A DNA stretch of 9,920 bases from Bacillota bacterium (GTDB lineage: Bacteria > Bacillota > Clostridia > Lachnospirales > Lachnospiraceae), in the NCBI GenBank assembly GCA_023419655.1, contig JAEZXP010000094.1, positions 1 through 9,920 of the forward strand, read 5' to 3'. The notes under the pieces are model-generated. The model searched no databases and was not told the DNA's origin. It saw only the letters and a list, made by a program, of their open reading frames with translations. Shown here one piece after another: positions 6,284 through 9,920 of the stretch (within the stretch, counting starts at the first letter, position 1; each line of letters opens with the position of its first letter). The position numbers and the translations under genes are program-made.

Positions 6284-6356
6284 AAACGGCGTGTTGCAAT
6301 ATTATATAGTAGGTATGCAGGTATAAGCCCTAATATAATTTTACAACACGCCGTTT
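6284..6356. terminator. Long bidirectional hairpin between the regulator and the rnf operon
   Basis: AAACGGCGTGTTG (6284-6296) pairs perfectly with CAACACGCCGTTT (6344-6356). The pairing continues inward to 6307/6333 with only two mismatches, giving about 24 positions of stem around a 25-base loop. It lies 18 bases after the regulator stop and nine bases after the rnfB stop on the other strand. On the plus strand it is followed by TTTAATTTTAT and on the minus strand by TTTTCATG, so a shared terminator for the convergent genes is the simplest reading. The stem is longer than a typical intrinsic terminator. Confidence 0.7.
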
Positions 6357-6364
6357 AATTTTAT

Positions 6365-7234
6365 CTATGCCGTCTGCTCCTGTATTACGTGAACAGGGCA
6401 GACCTTTACACATGCTCCGCAATTGATGCATTTGCTGTAATCAATCTTTGCAAGGTTATCATTTACATGGATTGCATCATATTCACAGGCCTTTACACAC
6501 AGCTTACAGCCGATGCATCCGATAGAGCATACCGTCTTAACATCCTTGCCCTTGTCAAAGGAACTGCAAGCTACAAAAGTTCTGGATTTCTGGGGCACCA
6601 TATCGATAATGTTAACCGGGCATTCGGCAACACACATCCCGCAGGCCGTGCATTTTTCTTTGTCTACCAATGCCACTCCGTCTACAACATGGATGGCATC
6701 AAAGGCGCATACCTTAACGCAGGAGCCGAAGCCCATACATCCATAGCTGCAGGATTTTGAGCCGTTACCGCCTACACCTGCTGCCAGTTTGCAATCCTTC
6801 GGACCGTAATAGGTGGAATTTATCTTAGACTTATCGCAGGTTCCCACACAGTTAACGTATGCAACCATTCTTTCTGTTTCTTCCACACTGCTGCCCATTA
6901 GCTTGGCAATCTCAGCATGAACTTCACTGCTGGCTACCGGACATACATTCGCAGCCGCTTCTCCTGTAGCAATCGCACCGGCACAGGCATCACATCCTGC
7001 ATATCCGCAGCCGCCGCAGTTTACACCGGGAAGAAGCTCCCTTACTTGTGACTCCCTCTCATCTACAGGTACCTCAAATCTTTTGGATGCCACACCCAGA
7101 AAAAGGCCGATAAGCAATCCAAGTATACTGACAACCGCCGTAGCAATACCTAAATCTTTATAACTAAATGTTGCTGCGATAGCGGTTAATTCCGGCATAA
7201 ACCCGGCCGTTCCTATCATATCGATTATATCCAT
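6365..7234 (-). CDS. rnfB: Rnf complex iron-sulfur subunit B (ferredoxin:NAD+ oxidoreductase)
   Basis: RnfB is the membrane-attached iron-sulfur subunit thought to take electrons from reduced ferredoxin. In 289 residues there is an N-terminal hydrophobic helix (about 28-50). Next comes the Fe-S domain with Cys73, Cys76, Cys81 and Cys98 (NCGGCGYAGC). Then come several ferredoxin-type clusters: Cys162/166/172/176, Cys195/198/201/205 (CTACGMCVAECP), Cys240/243/246/250 and Cys269/272/275/279 (CINCGACVKVCP), plus extra cysteines at 129, 133 and 148. The exact number of clusters cannot be fixed by eye. About 28 residues precede the helix, somewhat longer than I expect, but GGAGG sits seven bases before this ATG. 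It is the last gene of the operon, 15 bases after rnfA. Confidence 0.97.
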   Translation of the reverse strand: MDIIDMIGTAGFMPELTAIAATFSYKDLGIATAVVSILGLLIGLFLGVASKRFEVPVDERESQVRELLPGVNCGGCGYAGCDACAGAIATGEAAANVCPVASSEVHAEIAKLMGSSVEETERMVAYVNCVGTCDKSKINSTYYGPKDCKLAAGVGGNGSKSCSYGCMGFGSCVKVCAFDAIHVVDGVALVDKEKCTACGMCVAECPVNIIDMVPQKSRTFVACSSFDKGKDVKTVCSIGCIGCKLCVKACEYDAIHVNDNLAKIDYSKCINCGACVKVCPVHVIQEQTA

Positions 7235-7249
7235 TTCACTTCCTCCCTT

Positions 7250-7840
7250 CTATACCAGGCTGGCAAAGCCATAGAAGGCCATTGCCATCAAGGTTGCCGT
7301 TACTAAGGTTATCGGGAAGCCTTTAAAGGTTTTCGGAATATTATTATGCTCCATTCTCTCTCGAATGCCTGCCATAAGGATGATTGCGATGGTAAATCCT
7401 AACGCAGATGCGAAGCCATTAACAATACTCTTTACCAAGTCAAATCCCTCTTCAACATTCAGAAGGGCAACACCAAGTACGGCACAGTTAGTGGTAATCA
7501 GAGGAAGATATACTCCTAACGCATCATAAAGAGCACGACTGAATTTTTTAACCACCATCTCTACAAGCTGTACCAGAGCTGCTATTACAGCAATAAATAC
7601 GATTGTATTAAGATAGGCCAAATCCAGAGGATGCAAAATATAGTCATATATAAGGCTACACATTATCGATGAAGCGGTTATAACAAAAACTACCGCAAAA
7701 CCCATTCCCGTAGCCGTTTTAACTTTATTGGAAATACCCAGGAATGCACATATTCCAAGGAATTGACTTAGTATAACATTGTTGATAAAAGCGGCACTTA
7801 TTAAAATAATTAACAGGTCTACAAAATATTCAGCATTCAT
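7250..7840 (-). CDS. rnfA: Rnf complex membrane subunit A
   Basis: RnfA is an integral membrane subunit of the ion-pumping ferredoxin:NAD+ oxidoreductase, homologous to NqrE. The 196 residues contain about six hydrophobic helices, as in the family. Cys31 (LGICAFLG) and Cys119 (ITTNCAVLG) occupy the two conserved places which, together with matching cysteines in RnfE, hold an intramembrane [2Fe-2S] cluster in solved Rnf/Nqr structures. The AGGAGG ribosome binding site lies within the last codons of rnfE, and only five bases separate the rnfE stop from this ATG, so the two are translated as one unit. Confidence 0.97.
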   Translation of the reverse strand: MNAEYFVDLLIILISAAFINNVILSQFLGICAFLGISNKVKTATGMGFAVVFVITASSIMCSLIYDYILHPLDLAYLNTIVFIAVIAALVQLVEMVVKKFSRALYDALGVYLPLITTNCAVLGVALLNVEEGFDLVKSIVNGFASALGFTIAIILMAGIRERMEHNNIPKTFKGFPITLVTATLMAMAFYGFASLV

Positions 7841-7845
7841 CTAAA

Positions 7846-8610
7846 TCAATCCTCCTTCCTTATGGTTTCATCCTGCTTATCACGGCTAACTGTCTTTTCA
7901 GCTTTTGCCTTATCCGTTACGGTCTTTCCCTCATGATATTCTGTATAGATTTCACTGCTGCAATTGGCACAATCTCCGCCACAGGCAAGGGCGGATTTTT
8001 TACCGGAGCCATTCGTAGCAGAAGGAAGTTTAAACTTGTTTTGCAGAGCAGTAAGCATGGCAAGTACCAGGAAGGCACCGGGCGCCTGTACAAATATTGC
8101 TATCGGTTCATAGCTCTTTGGCATTACTCTGAAATCAAATATTGTACCTGCACCAAGTACTTCACGGAAAGAACCAATAAGTATTAATGCCACTGTAAAT
8201 CCAAGACCCATTCCTATGCCGTCAAAGAAAGATAATCCGACTTTATTCTTAGCAGCATAAGCCTCTACACGGCCAAATATAATACAGTTAACCACAATCA
8301 AAGGAATATAGATACCCAATGATTCATTTACAGAAGGAAAATAGGCCTTAAGTAAAAGCTCAACAATCGTAACCATGGATGCAACGACTACTATAAAATA
8401 AGGAATTCTTACCTTATCAGGAATAAACTTTCTTAAGGCTGCAATGATAAGGTTCGAGGCTACCAATACAACGGTTGTCGACAGTCCCATACCTATTGCG
8501 TTTGAAGCAGATGTCGTTACTGCCAGCGTAGGACACATACCCAGCATCAGGACAAAGGTGGGATTTTCTTTCATTAGCCCATTTGTTAATCGCTCCAGAT
8601 ATTTATTCAT
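7846..8610 (-). CDS. rnfE: Rnf complex membrane subunit E with a cysteine-bearing C-terminal tail
   Basis: RnfE is the integral membrane partner of RnfA and homologue of NqrD. The 254 residues hold about six transmembrane helices up to about residue 190. Cys26 (LGMCPTLA) and Cys109 (VVNCIIFG) are the expected cluster ligands shared with RnfA. After the last helix comes a hydrophilic tail of about 60 residues with Cys210, Cys214 and Cys217 (ACGGDCANC) followed by a Lys/Glu/Asp-rich end. The core family lacks or shortens this tail, so it may be a lineage-specific addition. GGAGG precedes the ATG within the end of rnfG, and the two genes overlap by eight bases (ATGAATAA). Confidence 0.96.
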   Translation of the reverse strand: MNKYLERLTNGLMKENPTFVLMLGMCPTLAVTTSASNAIGMGLSTTVVLVASNLIIAALRKFIPDKVRIPYFIVVVASMVTIVELLLKAYFPSVNESLGIYIPLIVVNCIIFGRVEAYAAKNKVGLSFFDGIGMGLGFTVALILIGSFREVLGAGTIFDFRVMPKSYEPIAIFVQAPGAFLVLAMLTALQNKFKLPSATNGSGKKSALACGGDCANCSSEIYTEYHEGKTVTDKAKAEKTVSRDKQDETIRKED

Positions 8611-9250
8611 TTATTGCACCTCCTAAGCCTTCAGCATTCTCTACAAGAAAACCGATTCCTGCATTAACCGCTTTTACTACCGCTTCGGTTGAAATGGTCG
8701 CACCACTGTACACATCGATGTCATTGTCATTCGATGCACTGCCTTTTGTTACGTTAAACTGCGTTGTCTTTACACCACTAAATCTATCTTTAAACTCTGC
8801 AGCCGTCAGTTCCAGACCAAATCCGGGCGTATCGTTAATAGCCAGCAGCTCCATCCCCTGCACAACGCCGTCCAGGGAATACCCTACCGCCAGGGAAATT
8901 CTGCTTGAATACCCTCTTACATTCGACTTGACAATATAGCCGATTTTATTCCCGCTGCCATCGAATGCCTGAACAACATCATCAATTGTTACACCATTAT
9001 AAGCTGCGTCCAATGAGGATAAATCTGTTTCTGCGGCCAACTGTACCAGTTCTTCATCTGTAGTGAGGCTGTCCGCGTCTTTATAAACAACCTGGTAACC
9101 GGCGTTTTTCTTTGCGTCTGCCTGAGCCTGAATAGGCGCCTTTGTTATTTCATATACAAAAGCCAGAGCAAAGCTGCATATTACGGTTATAATCGTTAAC
9201 GCAAGAGCATCGTGTACTATCGTTGATTTATTCTCTTTATTATTTGCCAT
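8603..9250 (-). CDS. rnfG: Rnf complex flavoprotein subunit G
   Basis: RnfG carries covalently bound FMN on the outer face of the membrane and relays electrons within the Rnf complex. In 215 residues there is a short basic N-terminus, one transmembrane helix (about 14-34) and an FMN-binding domain. The attachment motif is SGAT at 182-185, with Thr185 the expected phosphoester-linked residue. The conserved DTPGFG segment lies at 140-145. The gene overlaps rnfD by 11 bases (ATGGCAAATAA) and rnfE by eight, showing tight translational coupling. AAGGAG lies ten bases before the ATG. Confidence 0.97.
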   Translation of the reverse strand: MANNKENKSTIVHDALALTIITVICSFALAFVYEITKAPIQAQADAKKNAGYQVVYKDADSLTTDEELVQLAAETDLSSLDAAYNGVTIDDVVQAFDGSGNKIGYIVKSNVRGYSSRISLAVGYSLDGVVQGMELLAINDTPGFGLELTAAEFKDRFSGVKTTQFNVTKGSASNDNDIDVYSGATISTEAVVKAVNAGIGFLVENAEGLGGAINE

Positions 9251-9920
9251 CTTTTACACGCTCCTTTCCGAAGGTCTTTGGACGCGTCATATTATCAATC
9301 ATAGGTACCAGCAGATTTCCTAATATAATCGCATAGGAAACTCCCTCTACGCCCGAACCGATAATTCTGAATATTCCGGTCATAATTCCCAGAAAAACGC
9401 CGAATATTATCTGACCCTTAAAGGTTCCCGGACTTGTCACATAATCCGTTGCCATGAAAAACGCTCCAAGAATAAGTCCGCCTCCGAGAATATGACCGAC
9501 CAGATAATTAACATCAAAACCATTGCCGCCAAAGATTAGTGCAAAGACCGCAAAGGATAAAATATACGTCACAGGAATTCTAAGGGAAATAACCCTGCGG
9601 TAAAGCAAGTATCCTGCACCGATAAGAAGAGCCAACGCACTGGTCTCACCGATGGTTCCCCCTACATGACCCACAAATAATTTTAGTAAATCTACCGTTT
9701 CCCCTGCCTTTAACTGACCCAAAGGCGTTGCACCGGATACCCCGTCAAGTACCATGGCGCCATCTCTTAAAAAGTCCGTTACTGCCGGAGAAGCAGCCTT
9801 GTCCACCAAGAATGATGACATTCTGGCAGGGAAGCTGATAAGAAGAAATACCCTTGCTGCGAGGGCCGGATTCATGAAGTTTTGGCCCAGTCCGCCAAAC
9901 AGCATCTTTACAATTAATAT
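9240..9920 (-). CDS. rnfD: Rnf complex flavoprotein membrane subunit D (5' end missing)
   Basis: RnfD is an integral membrane subunit with covalent FMN, homologous to NqrB. The frame is open to the window edge (upstream residues read ILIVK before MLFGGLGQNFMNPALAAR), so the Met at 9905 is internal and the gene is cut. The 226 residues present are roughly the C-terminal two thirds of a protein usually a little over 300 long. The FMN attachment motif SGATPLGQL is at fragment residues 62-70, with Thr65 the expected FMN-bearing residue. Several transmembrane helices follow. rnfC is expected upstream, outside the window. Confidence 0.97.
   Translation of the reverse strand: MLIVKMLFGGLGQNFMNPALAARVFLLISFPARMSSFLVDKAASPAVTDFLRDGAMVLDGVSGATPLGQLKAGETVDLLKLFVGHVGGTIGETSALALLIGAGYLLYRRVISLRIPVTYILSFAVFALIFGGNGFDVNYLVGHILGGGLILGAFFMATDYVTSPGTFKGQIIFGVFLGIMTGIFRIIGSGVEGVSYAIILGNLLVPMIDNMTRPKTFGKERVKDGK

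Noticed and set aside
6389..6760. Plus-strand open frames opposite rnfB
   Set aside because: They are shadows of the cysteine-rich rnfB sequence.

Overview
The window looks like chromosomal DNA of an AT-rich Gram-positive anaerobe of the class Clostridia, most likely near the Lachnospiraceae. The evidence is the gene order rpmG-secE-nusG-rplK, the ribosomal and Rnf protein sequences, strong GGAGG-type ribosome binding sites, and an Rnf operon ending in rnfD-G-E-A-B. The genus is an inference; no rRNA gene is present to settle it.

Region 1 (1-1763, minus strand) is the translation/secretion/transcription cluster. A near-consensus sigma-A promoter (1735-1763) drives rpmG (L33, only 49 codons, GTG start), secE, nusG and rplK (L11); rplA presumably follows beyond position 1. 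The intergenic RNA is structured. There is a hairpin ahead of nusG, three tandem 16-bp hairpin units with compensatory base changes between nusG and rplK, and a likely L1-type autoregulatory leader just before rplK.

Region 2 (1814-6266) is an accessory block between two housekeeping operons. On the minus strand are a small membrane-anchored protein of unknown function and a large membrane-anchored subtilisin-type (S8) serine protease with C-terminal Ig-like domains. Divergent from the protease is an AraC-family regulator whose middle domain resembles the degenerate GGDEF-like domain of YesN-type regulators but which has no receiver domain. The divergent intergenic region carries an approximately 30-bp-spaced direct repeat that could be its operator.

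Region 3 (6284-9920, minus strand) is most of an Rnf operon, read as rnfD (cut by the window edge), rnfG, rnfE, rnfA, rnfB, with overlapping or tightly spaced genes. It encodes a membrane ferredoxin:NAD+ oxidoreductase that couples electron transfer to ion pumping; rnfC should lie beyond 9920. A long imperfect hairpin (6284-6356) separates its end from the convergent regulator gene and probably terminates both.

No mobile element, CRISPR array, tRNA or rRNA is visible. Most of the window is well-known biology. The less explained items are the hairpin array before rplK, the protease/regulator block, and a cysteine-bearing C-terminal tail on RnfE.
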